DNA of 64,000 bases from Sphingopyxis fribergensis (GTDB lineage Bacteria > Pseudomonadota > Alphaproteobacteria > Sphingomonadales > Sphingomonadaceae), in assembly GCF_000803645.1 (NCBI RefSeq), contig NZ_CP009122.1, positions 782,501 through 846,500 of the forward strand, in the 5' to 3' direction. The notes under the pieces were generated by a model. The model was not told the DNA's origin. It saw only the letters and a list, made by a program, of their open reading frames with translations, and did no database searches. How positions within the stretch are numbered: the stretch's first letter is position 1; every line of letters begins with the position of its first letter. Below are positions 7,183-15,602 of this stretch, in pieces. A program made the translations under genes and the position numbers.

Positions 7183-10100
7183 TCACTTCATCTTGAAGCG
7201 GACCCCTACGCGGAAGGTGCGGCCCAGCAGGTCCGAAAACGTGCTGTTCGCTGCAAGGCCGGTTTCAGGCAAAAGCAACGGATCGGCGTCGAACAAATTG
7301 GTCACGTTGAAGAAAAATTCGCTTTCCGAGGCGTTCCCCACGCTGACCTTTTGCGTCAGGTTGAGGTCGATGTAGAATGTCCCCTTGACGTGATTATTGT
7401 CATAGGTCGGGAACTGGCTGCTCGAAGTCGGGCATCCCGATGTACATTCTATGGCATTAGCCAGATATTTGCCCGAACTGACGCCGCGGCCTGTGACCGT
7501 ACCGGAGAAGGTCGGGGTCGAATAGTTGAGGTTGGCGCGGAATATCCACTTGGGGGTGCTAGCCTGACCGCCATTTGCCCCGACCGTGTTCACGGGGGTC
7601 GTTCCGGCGATGCCGGTGTCCGAAAGATTTTCGATATAGCGCGTCGCGGTTCCCTTCAGGGTGATGGCGCTATTTTCCCCGACCGGCAGACGATAAGCCG
7701 CGTCGAAGTCGATACCGCGCACCAGCCGGCTCACATAGTTGAACGGCTGGGTGCGGATCAGCAGATAAGGCGTGGTCGGCGTCGAACGGGTCGGGTCGGT
7801 GGTGATCGCGTCGCAGAATGTCTGCACCCCTTCGTCGCACCGGTTGACGACTTCCTGCGCACTGATCGTGTCGATCGCATCTTCGAGGTCGATGCGGAAA
7901 TAATCGACCGATGCGCTGAAGCCCGGCAGGAAGCGCGGCGTGATCACGCCGCCGATGTTCCACGAATCCGCCTTTTCGGGCTGGAGCGCCGGGTTGCCCG
8001 TCGTCAGGCCGGAATAGGGAAAGAATTGCGGCCCATTGGCCGGATTGTTGGCGTCGAAGTTCGGGTTGCGGACCGAATCGCTGTTCGCGGTGCCCGCCTG
8101 AAACTGCTCGTTCAGGTTGGGTGCGCGAATGTCGCGCGACCGTGTCACGCGGAACCGGATATCCTCGATCGGTGCCCAGGTCGCGCCAAGCTTCCACGTG
8201 GTGACATAGCCCGAGGTCGAATAATCGGTCGCGCGCACCGCGCCGTTGAATTCCAGGCCAAAGCCAAGCGGAACCACGGTCTCGAGATAAGCTTCCTTCA
8301 CATTATAGCTGCCCTTGAACGGCAGATAGTTGCCGACCGACCAGGCATTCCGGAATCCGGGCCGCCCGTTGGAGTCCACCGTCGCGATCGGCTGGAACTC
8401 GGTCGGCACGCTGCCGCGGATCTTTTCTTCACGATATTCGCCGCCGATCGCGACGCTGACGTCGCCCGCCCAGGTAGCGAACGGCGTCAGCGACAGGTTG
8501 GCGCCGGCGACATATTGTTCGAGCACCTGTTTGCGGTACGGATCGCCGAGCACATAATCGATCGCCGCCGGATCGGCGACGCCAATGCCTAGGCGGTTCA
8601 GCGGCACGCAGCCGGCATCATTGTTTGTGGTGTCGGCATCGACGTTGATCAGGCACTGGATCGAACCGTCGGGCGCAAAGGCTGCGTTCGATGCGTTCGC
8701 CATGCGCGTGACATGCATGATGTTGCGCAGCTGTTCGCGCACATCCGACCGGCCATATTGGCCAAAGATGTCCCAGCGCGCCGATTTGCCAAAGGCGTCG
8801 AACTGACCCTCGGCGCCGATGACATAGCGCTGGACCTTGCGTTTGTTGTTGATGCCGCGGAAGGGCAGGTCGGCCGCCGTGGTCGTGATGCTGACGCTGG
8901 TGACACCGGCGAGCCGGTCGGCGCCTAACGTTTGCAGGGCAAAGGCGTTACAGGTGGTGGGTACCGGAATCGTCGTACAGCCAGTTGTGTTCAGCACCGC
9001 CGAACCGAGGTTGGGCCCCGCGTTGAAGAAGACTTCCTGCTTGTTGAATGACCCTTCGGCGAACAGCGTGACATTGTCCGAGACGTCGAAGCTGGTGCGG
9101 CCATAGACGCCCCAGCGATCGTCCTTCGGCGCGAGGCCGATGCGGCGGCCCGAATCGTTGAGACGCCAGTCGCCGCCAACCGTCCGCGTGACCGCGGAGC
9201 CAGTGCCGGGGCCGGTGGGGTTGAGCGTCGGCGAGTTGAACGACCCATATTGGAACGGAATGACCTGGCCGTTCTGGCCGAAATACAGGCCGCGCAAACT
9301 ATTGGCAGAGGTCCCGGTCGAAGCGGTGATGAAGCCGCCCGGCGCCTGATTGGTCTGTCCGGCATTCTCGCGGAAGGTGATGAAGGCCGGCTGGCCGTTC
9401 GTCGCGGTATAGGCGGGGTTGGCAAAGGCCAGATAGCCCTTGTGGTTCCACGGCCGATCGTTCGGATCGATTTCGTAAATGCCGTCCTGATGCGCGATTT
9501 CGGCGTTGAAGATGGCGTGACCGCGGCCGTCGGCGAACGACATGCCGCCCGCGATGCTGCCCGAATAGTTGAAGCCGTCGCCCTTGTCGGTGAGGCCGAT
9601 GTCGCCGGTGATGCGCAGCCCCTCCATCTTCTTGTTGAGGACGAAGTTGACGACGCCGGTGACCGCGTCCGAACCATAGGCCGACGAGGCGCCGCCGGTA
9701 ACGACCTCGACGCGCTCGATCAGCGCCTGCGGGATCGTGTTGATGTCGACCCAGCCGAAGATCGTGGAACCGACCGACCGACGACCATCTACCAGGACAA
9801 GCACGCGGCTTTCGCCGAGGTTGCGCATGTTGATCGCATTGATACCCGCCGACCCGTTAGAGATGTTCAGGCGCGAGTTGGCGGGCTTTGTCGATCCGGC
9901 AAGTTGGGGCAGTTGGTTGACGAAGTCTGCGATGTTGTTCGACGGCGAGGTGTTCTGGATATCCTCCTGCGTCAGGACCACCACTGGGGTAGGCGCCTGA
10001 AAGCCGTCGCGTGCTACACGCGAGCCGGTGACGATGATCTGGTCACCCGATGCCGCTTCGACGCTATCAGCGGGGGCGGTCGCCTCCTGCGCCAGTGCCG

Positions 10101-10191
10101 GCGCGCCATGCACCAGCGCCAGCGCGGTCATCGCCGCGCCGAAGCGGCCTTTGTGGCCCAGCGGCCGACGAATTCGTCCCATATCACGCAT
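7183..10191 (-). CDS. TonB-dependent receptor (large, plug and barrel)
   Basis: 1002 residues from the ATG at 10191, 9 nt after AAGGGGAC; an ATG three codons in is an alternative. A signal peptide ends at APALAQ (about residue 35). The TonB box region is DQIIVTGSRVARDGFQAPTPVVVLTQEDI; the plug contains MRNLGESRVLVLVDGRRSVGS and ERVEVVTGGASSAYGSDAVTGVVNFVLNKK (about 165-195). The barrel has the common LNEQFQAGT and NPALQPEKADSWNIGG signatures and ends FRVGVRFKMK. This class in sphingomonads imports varied organic ligands rather than only siderophores. The divergent neighbour is an exported acylase, so an amide-containing substrate is possible, but this is inference. Confidence 0.92.
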   Translation of the reverse strand: MRDMGRIRRPLGHKGRFGAAMTALALVHGAPALAQEATAPADSVEAASGDQIIVTGSRVARDGFQAPTPVVVLTQEDIQNTSPSNNIADFVNQLPQLAGSTKPANSRLNISNGSAGINAINMRNLGESRVLVLVDGRRSVGSTIFGWVDINTIPQALIERVEVVTGGASSAYGSDAVTGVVNFVLNKKMEGLRITGDIGLTDKGDGFNYSGSIAGGMSFADGRGHAIFNAEIAHQDGIYEIDPNDRPWNHKGYLAFANPAYTATNGQPAFITFRENAGQTNQAPGGFITASTGTSANSLRGLYFGQNGQVIPFQYGSFNSPTLNPTGPGTGSAVTRTVGGDWRLNDSGRRIGLAPKDDRWGVYGRTSFDVSDNVTLFAEGSFNKQEVFFNAGPNLGSAVLNTTGCTTIPVPTTCNAFALQTLGADRLAGVTSVSITTTAADLPFRGINNKRKVQRYVIGAEGQFDAFGKSARWDIFGQYGRSDVREQLRNIMHVTRMANASNAAFAPDGSIQCLINVDADTTNNDAGCVPLNRLGIGVADPAAIDYVLGDPYRKQVLEQYVAGANLSLTPFATWAGDVSVAIGGEYREEKIRGSVPTEFQPIATVDSNGRPGFRNAWSVGNYLPFKGSYNVKEAYLETVVPLGFGLEFNGAVRATDYSTSGYVTTWKLGATWAPIEDIRFRVTRSRDIRAPNLNEQFQAGTANSDSVRNPNFDANNPANGPQFFPYSGLTTGNPALQPEKADSWNIGGVITPRFLPGFSASVDYFRIDLEDAIDTISAQEVVNRCDEGVQTFCDAITTDPTRSTPTTPYLLIRTQPFNYVSRLVRGIDFDAAYRLPVGENSAITLKGTATRYIENLSDTGIAGTTPVNTVGANGGQASTPKWIFRANLNYSTPTFSGTVTGRGVSSGKYLANAIECTSGCPTSSSQFPTYDNNHVKGTFYIDLNLTQKVSVGNASESEFFFNVTNLFDADPLLLPETGLAANSTFSDLLGRTFRVGVRFKMK

Positions 10192-10599
10192 CTAACAGTC
10201 CCCTTTTTCCGAATGGCCAAGCCGCACGCCGCCGATGCGTGCCCCGGCGTCGATACGCCGGGTTGGCTTGCCGTCTTTGCCCTACCTGCCGTTTGGCGGA
10301 TGTTTGGCTCCGCCTTTTTATTTTGTGCTATTCGTCCGTCCCGGTCCGGCCGTCGCCATCGCCGAGGGCGTGGGCGGCCAGTTTCGTGACAGCGAAGTTA
10401 CAGGGTGGTTGCAGGGGGTCAACAGCTTCGCAGCTAACCCGGCGATATGGACATATAGCCCCAGGGAATAGCGTCGCCGGATGCCGGGCTGATCGGATAG
10501 CTTGCAGTTATAGGGCGTAGCCCGGTTGCTATGGCCTTGCGGCGCTTTGCTGCGATAGGGTCGCATTTCGTCATTTCATATCTGATTGGGGAGGGCCTG
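10192..10599. other. Divergent intergenic region, about 400 bp, no gene seen
   Basis: Spacer between the minus-strand TBDR and the plus-strand acylase. It should hold both promoters. A short T-rich stretch (10316-10330) stands out from the GC-rich surroundings, and a GGGGAGGG ribosome-binding site lies at 10588-10595. I found no convincing long palindrome, no small gene with a good start, and no structured RNA that I can support. Confidence 0.4.
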
Positions 10600-12984
10600 T
10601 TGATCCAGCGCCGCGCGTTTCTTTTGGCTTCGGTTGCGCTTGCCGCGATGCCGGGAAGCCTTTTCGCGAAATCCAGGGTCCAGGGCACCGCGCAAACCAT
10701 CCGCCTTTCGGGCGCGCGGGCGCCGGTCGAGGTGGTCGAGGACGAGCTCGGCGTGCCGCACGTCCGCGCCGCCTCGCTGCACGACGCTTTCTTTGGGCAG
10801 GGCTATCTGGTCGCGCGCGACCGTCTGTTCCAGATCGACATCGACCACCGCCGCGATATGGGGCGACTGGCCGAAGCATTCGGGCCGCAGTTCGTCGCCG
10901 CCGACCGGGCGGCGCGGCTCTTCCACTATCGCGGCGACGTCGCCGCCGAACTCGCGGCGCTGCCCGCCGACGTGCTGGAATGTGCACAGGGCTATGTCGC
11001 CGGGGTCAACGCCCGGATCGATGAACTCGCGGCCGACCCGTCGGCATTGCCGCTCGAATATGGCATATTGGGGATCAGCCCGCTGCGCTGGGAGGTCACC
11101 GATCTGGTGCGGGGACGCGGCATTGGCATGGGCGACGCCGATGACGAGGTGCGCCGCGCGCAGCTTCAGGCGCGCGGGTTGCTCGATGCCGACCAGCTGA
11201 TGATCCCGCTGCGCCCCGCCTGGTCCTTTACCGTCCCTGATGGGCTCGATTGCGCGGCGGTCAGCGACGCCGATCTTGGCGTCCTCGATCCGTCGAACCG
11301 GCCGATCGATTTCGACGCGGTTCAGGAGGCGCGGCTCGACCCCGAAGCGCGCTGGACCGACCGCTTCGCGCTGGGCAGCAACGCATGGACGATCGCGCCG
11401 TCGCGGAGCGCAACGGGCCGGCCGATCCTGGCCAACGACCCGCATCTCGGCATCGGCCGCGCCAGTCCGCGGCATATGTGCCACCTGTCGGCGCCGGGGC
11501 TCGACGTCATCGGCGCGGGCGCGCCGGGGCTGCCCGGCATCATGCAGGGGCACACCGACCGCTTCGCCTTCGGCCGCACCAATTTCCACATCGACCAGAC
11601 CGACCTGTTCATCCTGCGCACCAAAGAAGGCGATCCCGGCCGTTATTGGCACAAGGGCGAGTGGAAGGCGTTCGAAACCTTCGAGGACGAGATCCCGGTC
11701 AAGGGTGCGCCGAGCGAGCGTGTGACGTTGCGCTATGCCGCGGGCCGCCCGATCGTGTCCGAGGACGCCGCGCGCAGCCGCGCCGTCGCCTTCGCCACGG
11801 TCAGCATGCTGCCGGGCGCCAACATGCGTTTTGCGATCATCGCGATCAACCTGTCAAAGGATTGGGCGTCGCTGCGCCAAGCGTTCAAGCTGCATGTGTC
11901 GCCGACCAATCTCCATTACGCCGATATCGACGGCAACACCGGCTGGCAGACGATCGGTTTCACGCCGCGCCGGCCGAAGCATGACGGGCTGTTTCCGGCG
12001 CCCGGCGACGGCGATTTCGACTGGACGGGCATCTTGCCGGTCGAGGATATGCCCCACGTCTATAACCCGCGCGAAGGCTGGTTCGCCTCGGCCAACCAGA
12101 TGAACCTGCCGGCGGACTATCCCTATCGCGAGCGGATCATCAGTTTCAGCTGGAGCGATCCGTTCCGCTACAACCGCATCGCCGAGGTGCTGCGCGCGCA
12201 GCCGAAGCACCGGATCGCGGACAGCATCGCGCTCCAGCACGATGTTCAGTCGCTTCCGGCGCGTGCGCTGTTGAAGCTGCTTCCTGCCAATCCGACGGCC
12301 GAGGCTGCGCCCGCAGTCGCGCTGCTCCGGCGCTGGGATTGCGGGATCGAGGCCGATAGTGCCGCAGCATTGCTTTATGAAATGGTGATGCCGGCGCTAT
12401 CGACGGACTTTTACGACCGGATCGTGCCCGCGGCGGCGCGCGATCTGATCGCGTCGGTCAATCTGTCGGAAATGCTGCGCATCCTTGCGTCGCCCGACAA
12501 GCGCCTGGGCGACGATCCTGCCGCGGCGCGCGATGCGATTATCGACCGCGCGCTGGCGGCGGGATGGAAAAAGGCGGTCGAACTCGGCGGCCCCGACCCG
12601 GCGCGCTGGAAATGGGGCGACCTGCACCGCGTGACGATCGCGCATTCGCTGGCGTCGAACCCGGCGATCGCCGCCGCTTTTCCCCGGATCGAGGGCGGCC
12701 GCTCGGGCGGCGACGGGACGACGCCGATGGCGCGCGGCTTCAACCCCAAGCGCGGTTTCAACGTGTCGCACGGCGCGAGCTATTTGTTCGTCGCCGACGT
12801 CGGCGCGTGGGACAATAGCCGCTTCCTGCTGTTGCCCGGCCAGTCGGCCGACCCCCGCTCGCCGCGTTACCGCGACTTTTATCCGCTCTGGCTGGCGGGC
12901 GCGATGCAGCCCCTGTGGTTCAGTCAGGCGGCGGTCGACCGGCATGCGGAAAGCCGACTGGTGCTGACGCCCGCGGCTGGATGA
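10600..12984 (+). CDS. Penicillin acylase family Ntn hydrolase (acyl-homoserine-lactone acylase-like)
   Basis: 794 residues from a TTG at 10600, chosen because GGGGAGGG lies at a good distance and it gives MIQRRAFLLASVALAAMPGS, a Tat-like signal peptide. An ATG at 10531 would add 23 residues. The alpha chain has the ELGVPHVRAASLHDAFFGQGYLVARDRLFQ motif (about 45-75). A linker precedes LGSNAW, where Ser260 would be the autocatalytically exposed N-terminal nucleophile of the beta chain; GRPILANDPHLGI, IMQGHTDRFAFGRTN and NMRFAIIAINLSKDW follow, as in penicillin G, aculeacin and AHL acylases. It hydrolyses amide bonds of acylated amines in the periplasm. The true substrate (AHL, lipopeptide, beta-lactam) is unknown. 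It is divergent from a TBDR. Confidence 0.88.
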   Translation: MIQRRAFLLASVALAAMPGSLFAKSRVQGTAQTIRLSGARAPVEVVEDELGVPHVRAASLHDAFFGQGYLVARDRLFQIDIDHRRDMGRLAEAFGPQFVAADRAARLFHYRGDVAAELAALPADVLECAQGYVAGVNARIDELAADPSALPLEYGILGISPLRWEVTDLVRGRGIGMGDADDEVRRAQLQARGLLDADQLMIPLRPAWSFTVPDGLDCAAVSDADLGVLDPSNRPIDFDAVQEARLDPEARWTDRFALGSNAWTIAPSRSATGRPILANDPHLGIGRASPRHMCHLSAPGLDVIGAGAPGLPGIMQGHTDRFAFGRTNFHIDQTDLFILRTKEGDPGRYWHKGEWKAFETFEDEIPVKGAPSERVTLRYAAGRPIVSEDAARSRAVAFATVSMLPGANMRFAIIAINLSKDWASLRQAFKLHVSPTNLHYADIDGNTGWQTIGFTPRRPKHDGLFPAPGDGDFDWTGILPVEDMPHVYNPREGWFASANQMNLPADYPYRERIISFSWSDPFRYNRIAEVLRAQPKHRIADSIALQHDVQSLPARALLKLLPANPTAEAAPAVALLRRWDCGIEADSAAALLYEMVMPALSTDFYDRIVPAAARDLIASVNLSEMLRILASPDKRLGDDPAAARDAIIDRALAAGWKKAVELGGPDPARWKWGDLHRVTIAHSLASNPAIAAAFPRIEGGRSGGDGTTPMARGFNPKRGFNVSHGASYLFVADVGAWDNSRFLLLPGQSADPRSPRYRDFYPLWLAGAMQPLWFSQAAVDRHAESRLVLTPAAG

Positions 12985-13011
12985 CCTAAGCTACCATCCG
13001 ATCCGTTTGCA

Positions 13012-13075
13012 TCGAGCGAAGTCGAGATGCCCCTCGGCCTTACGCTGTTCGGACTGGTGTCTCGACTTCGCTCGA
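13012..13075. repeat. Perfect 16-bp inverted repeat (REP-like)
   Basis: Left arm TCGAGCGAAGTCGAGA at 13012-13027 and its exact reverse complement at 13060-13075, separated by 32 nt. It fills the space between the convergent acylase and PBP4-type genes. It could act as a transcription terminator or be a REP-like element; the TCGAGCGAAGTCGAGA unit is, to my memory, frequent between sphingomonad genes. Confidence 0.8.
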
Positions 13076-13096
13076 CACGAACAGATACGTCGCGGC

Positions 13097-14578
13097 CTAA
13101 AGCGCTTCGGCGATGGCGACGAGCGCGCGGTCGACCGCGGCAGTGGCCTGACTGTCGGTGCCGTCGGGCATATCGTTGGCCAGCGCCGAGAAGATCAGCG
13201 TCCGTCCGCTGCGCGTCGTCAGATAACCCGACAGCGCGCGTGAAGCGTTGAGCGACCCGGTCTTGGCGAAGAGCTTGCCCTCGAGCAGCGTGCCCTTGAA
13301 GCGGCTCGCCAATGTGCCGTCGCGCCCAGCGATCGGCAGCGTTTCGCGCCACGCCATGCTCCACGGCTGGCGCGCGATCCAGCTGAGCAGGCCCACGGCG
13401 GCGCGCGGGCTGATGCGGTTATAGCTCGACATGCCCGACCCGTCGGCAAAGTGATAGCCGGTCGCGGGCAGCCCCGCCTGTGCCATGACCTTGTACATCA
13501 CCGCCTGCCCATCGGCGATCGAGCCGCTGCCCGCCTGACGCGCGACGCGGCGCAGCATCAGTTCGGTGTGGAGATTCTGGCTCTCCTTGTTGATCCGCAC
13601 CATATTTGTCGCAAGCGACGGCGCGGGCAATTCGGCGAGCATGACGGGCTCGGTCGGCAGGATCGCGGCCGCACCCTTGCGCTTGGCGGGATCGTCGGCG
13701 GCGGTCAGCGGCCGGTGGCGGACCGCGATGGTGCCGTCGACGCGCACCCCGCGTGCGCGCAGCAACTCGCCAAGGCGCCACGCGGCATAATGCGCGGGAT
13801 CGTCGATGCCATAACGCAGCGTCAGCGGCGCGGCGTCGGCGCCGACCGTGCCGGTCAGGCGCAGAACGCGGCTGTTCGGCATCCGGAACGCCTCGATCGC
13901 CTCGTCCTTGCCGGCGACGGTCGTGACGTGATTTTCGATGGTATAATAGCCGGGCGCCTCGACGCCCGGCGCGGCGCCGACCGCGCCCGGTGCCAGCTTT
14001 ACCACCAGCTCATTGTCATCAAGCGTCAGCGCCGACGTGCCGGTGCCGTAACGCGACTGGATATTGTTCCAGCTCATCCCCGGACCCCAGCGTTCGTCGG
14101 GGAACCAGCTGTCGTCGCCGACGACGTTGCGGACGTGGCGCGTTTTCGCCGCAACCGCGTCGGCGAGCGTTTGCAAGCAAACGTTCTTGCAATCGGCGGC
14201 GCTCGACAGCAGCGCGTCGCCGCGGCCGTGCAGCACCACATCGACCGCGCCGTCAGCGTCCGTTTCGAGCCGTACGCCGGTGCCTTTTGCGGTCCGCTGG
14301 AGCAAAGGCAGTTCGGCATAGGCGATGGCGGTGGTGAACATCTTGGTGTTCGATGCCGGGATGAAGCGTTGGTCGGGGGCGATCGATACCAGCACTTCGC
14401 CGTCGAGCGTCGTGACGAGCATGCCGAAGCGCGAACCCGCAGGCCCTTCGGCCAGTTTCTGTTCGACCGTCGCCCGCAGCGAGGCGGGCGCGGGGCTCGT
14501 CTGCGCGTTCGCCGCGGTCAGCGACAGGGATAGCGCAAGCGCGGAGGCGAGGGCGAAGCGTCCAATCGAAGTCGTCAT
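13097..14578 (-). CDS. dacB: D-alanyl-D-alanine carboxypeptidase/endopeptidase, PBP4 (S13) family
   Basis: 493 residues from the ATG at 14578. The signal peptide MTTSIGRFALASALALSLSLTAANA directs it to the periplasm. The three penicillin-binding motifs are present: SNTK (Ser76, Lys79), SYN in GSGMSSYNRISP, and KTG in FAKTGSLNASRALSGY. The insert domain between motifs one and two (VVGDDSWF, GPGMSWNNIQSRYGTG) is typical of class C PBP4. It trims or cleaves D-Ala-D-Ala and cross-linked peptides. It is the last gene of a run containing a cytosolic serine hydrolase, ampG, a symporter, dgcA and dgcN; only 1 nt separates its start from the preceding stop. Peptidoglycan-peptide release upstream of salvage is a sensible role. 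Confidence 0.9.
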   Translation of the reverse strand: MTTSIGRFALASALALSLSLTAANAQTSPAPASLRATVEQKLAEGPAGSRFGMLVTTLDGEVLVSIAPDQRFIPASNTKMFTTAIAYAELPLLQRTAKGTGVRLETDADGAVDVVLHGRGDALLSSAADCKNVCLQTLADAVAAKTRHVRNVVGDDSWFPDERWGPGMSWNNIQSRYGTGTSALTLDDNELVVKLAPGAVGAAPGVEAPGYYTIENHVTTVAGKDEAIEAFRMPNSRVLRLTGTVGADAAPLTLRYGIDDPAHYAAWRLGELLRARGVRVDGTIAVRHRPLTAADDPAKRKGAAAILPTEPVMLAELPAPSLATNMVRINKESQNLHTELMLRRVARQAGSGSIADGQAVMYKVMAQAGLPATGYHFADGSGMSSYNRISPRAAVGLLSWIARQPWSMAWRETLPIAGRDGTLASRFKGTLLEGKLFAKTGSLNASRALSGYLTTRSGRTLIFSALANDMPDGTDSQATAAVDRALVAIAEAL

Positions 14579-14579
14579 A

Positions 14580-15602
14580 TTATATCCGTTCGTCCCATGC
14601 AGTGATGACCTGGTCGCCCACCGCGGGCCGCAGGGTCGCGATGCCGCTGTCGGCGTGGCGGGTCGGATGGACCCGGTTGGTGAGCAGTGTCCATGCAAGA
14701 CCGCGCTCGAAATCGATCCAGAGGCCAGTGCCAGTGAAGCCGGTATGCCCGATGGTGTCGGCCGAACAGGCGTCGCCGCCATGCCAGCCGGCAAAGGCGC
14801 GCTCCCACCCCGCCGTGCGGTGGCGTTCGTCTGCGGTGCGCACCTCGGCCAGCATCGCGGGCGACAGCATCGACCCGTCGAGCATCGCGCGCGCAAAGCC
14901 CAGCACGCCGTCGACGGTGCCGAACAGCCCCGCATGGCCCGGTGCGCCGCCGAGCGCGAAGGCATTTTCGTCGTGCACCTCGCCCCGCATTACGCGCCCG
15001 CGCCAGCGGCAATCCTCGGTCGCGACCGCCGGGCCGGGCGGCGGGCCAAAGCCGAGGGCCGCGCCGAGCGGCCAGTCCGACAGCGGCGCGCCAGTCAGGC
15101 GCTCGATCGCGATGCCGAGCAGGATGAAATTAATGTCCGAATAAACGGGTGGCCCCTGCCGCCATTCGCGTTGCAGGACAAAGGCCCGCAGCCGCGCCGG
15201 ATCGTCGCCATAGGTATAGATGGGTTCGACCGCGGGCAGGAAGCTGCGGTGCATCAGGCAGTCGCGGAAGGTCAGCCCGCGTTCGGCGGCATTCGCGACA
15301 TCATATTGGCGGAGGTCGGGGATCGCGTCGGTCAGCGGCCGGTCGAGGTCGAGCCGCCCCGCTTCGGCAAGCGTCAGGATCATTGTGGTGGTCGCGATCA
15401 CCTTGCTCAGCGAGGCGAGGTCGAACCAGTGGTCGCGCGTCAGGGGCTCGCGTTCGGGGACGAGCGCGGCCATTCCGGCGAAGCGCACCGCGCTCGCGCC
15501 ATCGGCGCTCACCACGCCGAGCGTGGCGCCGGGGATGCGGCCGCTCTGGGCCGCTTCCAGCGCGGGCGCGAAACCTCGCTCGCAGACCGACTCGATCGTC
15601 AT
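14580..15602 (-). CDS. Cytosolic beta-lactamase-fold serine hydrolase
   Basis: 340 residues. The serine beta-lactamase/PBP-like fold is marked by SLSK (HWFDLASLSKVIATTTMIL, about residues 60-80) and YSDINFILLG (about 150), with a third motif near GHTGFTGTGLW where an HTG replaces KTG, as in class C/esterase-type members. No signal peptide is present (it starts MTIESVCERGFAPALEAA), so unlike classical beta-lactamases it should act in the cytoplasm. Its ATG overlaps the ampG stop (15599-15602). Between an AmpG-type importer and a PBP4-type peptidase, a peptidase or amidase acting on imported muropeptides is a reasonable inference. Substrate unknown. Confidence 0.85.
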   Translation of the reverse strand: MTIESVCERGFAPALEAAQSGRIPGATLGVVSADGASAVRFAGMAALVPEREPLTRDHWFDLASLSKVIATTTMILTLAEAGRLDLDRPLTDAIPDLRQYDVANAAERGLTFRDCLMHRSFLPAVEPIYTYGDDPARLRAFVLQREWRQGPPVYSDINFILLGIAIERLTGAPLSDWPLGAALGFGPPPGPAVATEDCRWRGRVMRGEVHDENAFALGGAPGHAGLFGTVDGVLGFARAMLDGSMLSPAMLAEVRTADERHRTAGWERAFAGWHGGDACSADTIGHTGFTGTGLWIDFERGLAWTLLTNRVHPTRHADSGIATLRPAVGDQVITAWDERI

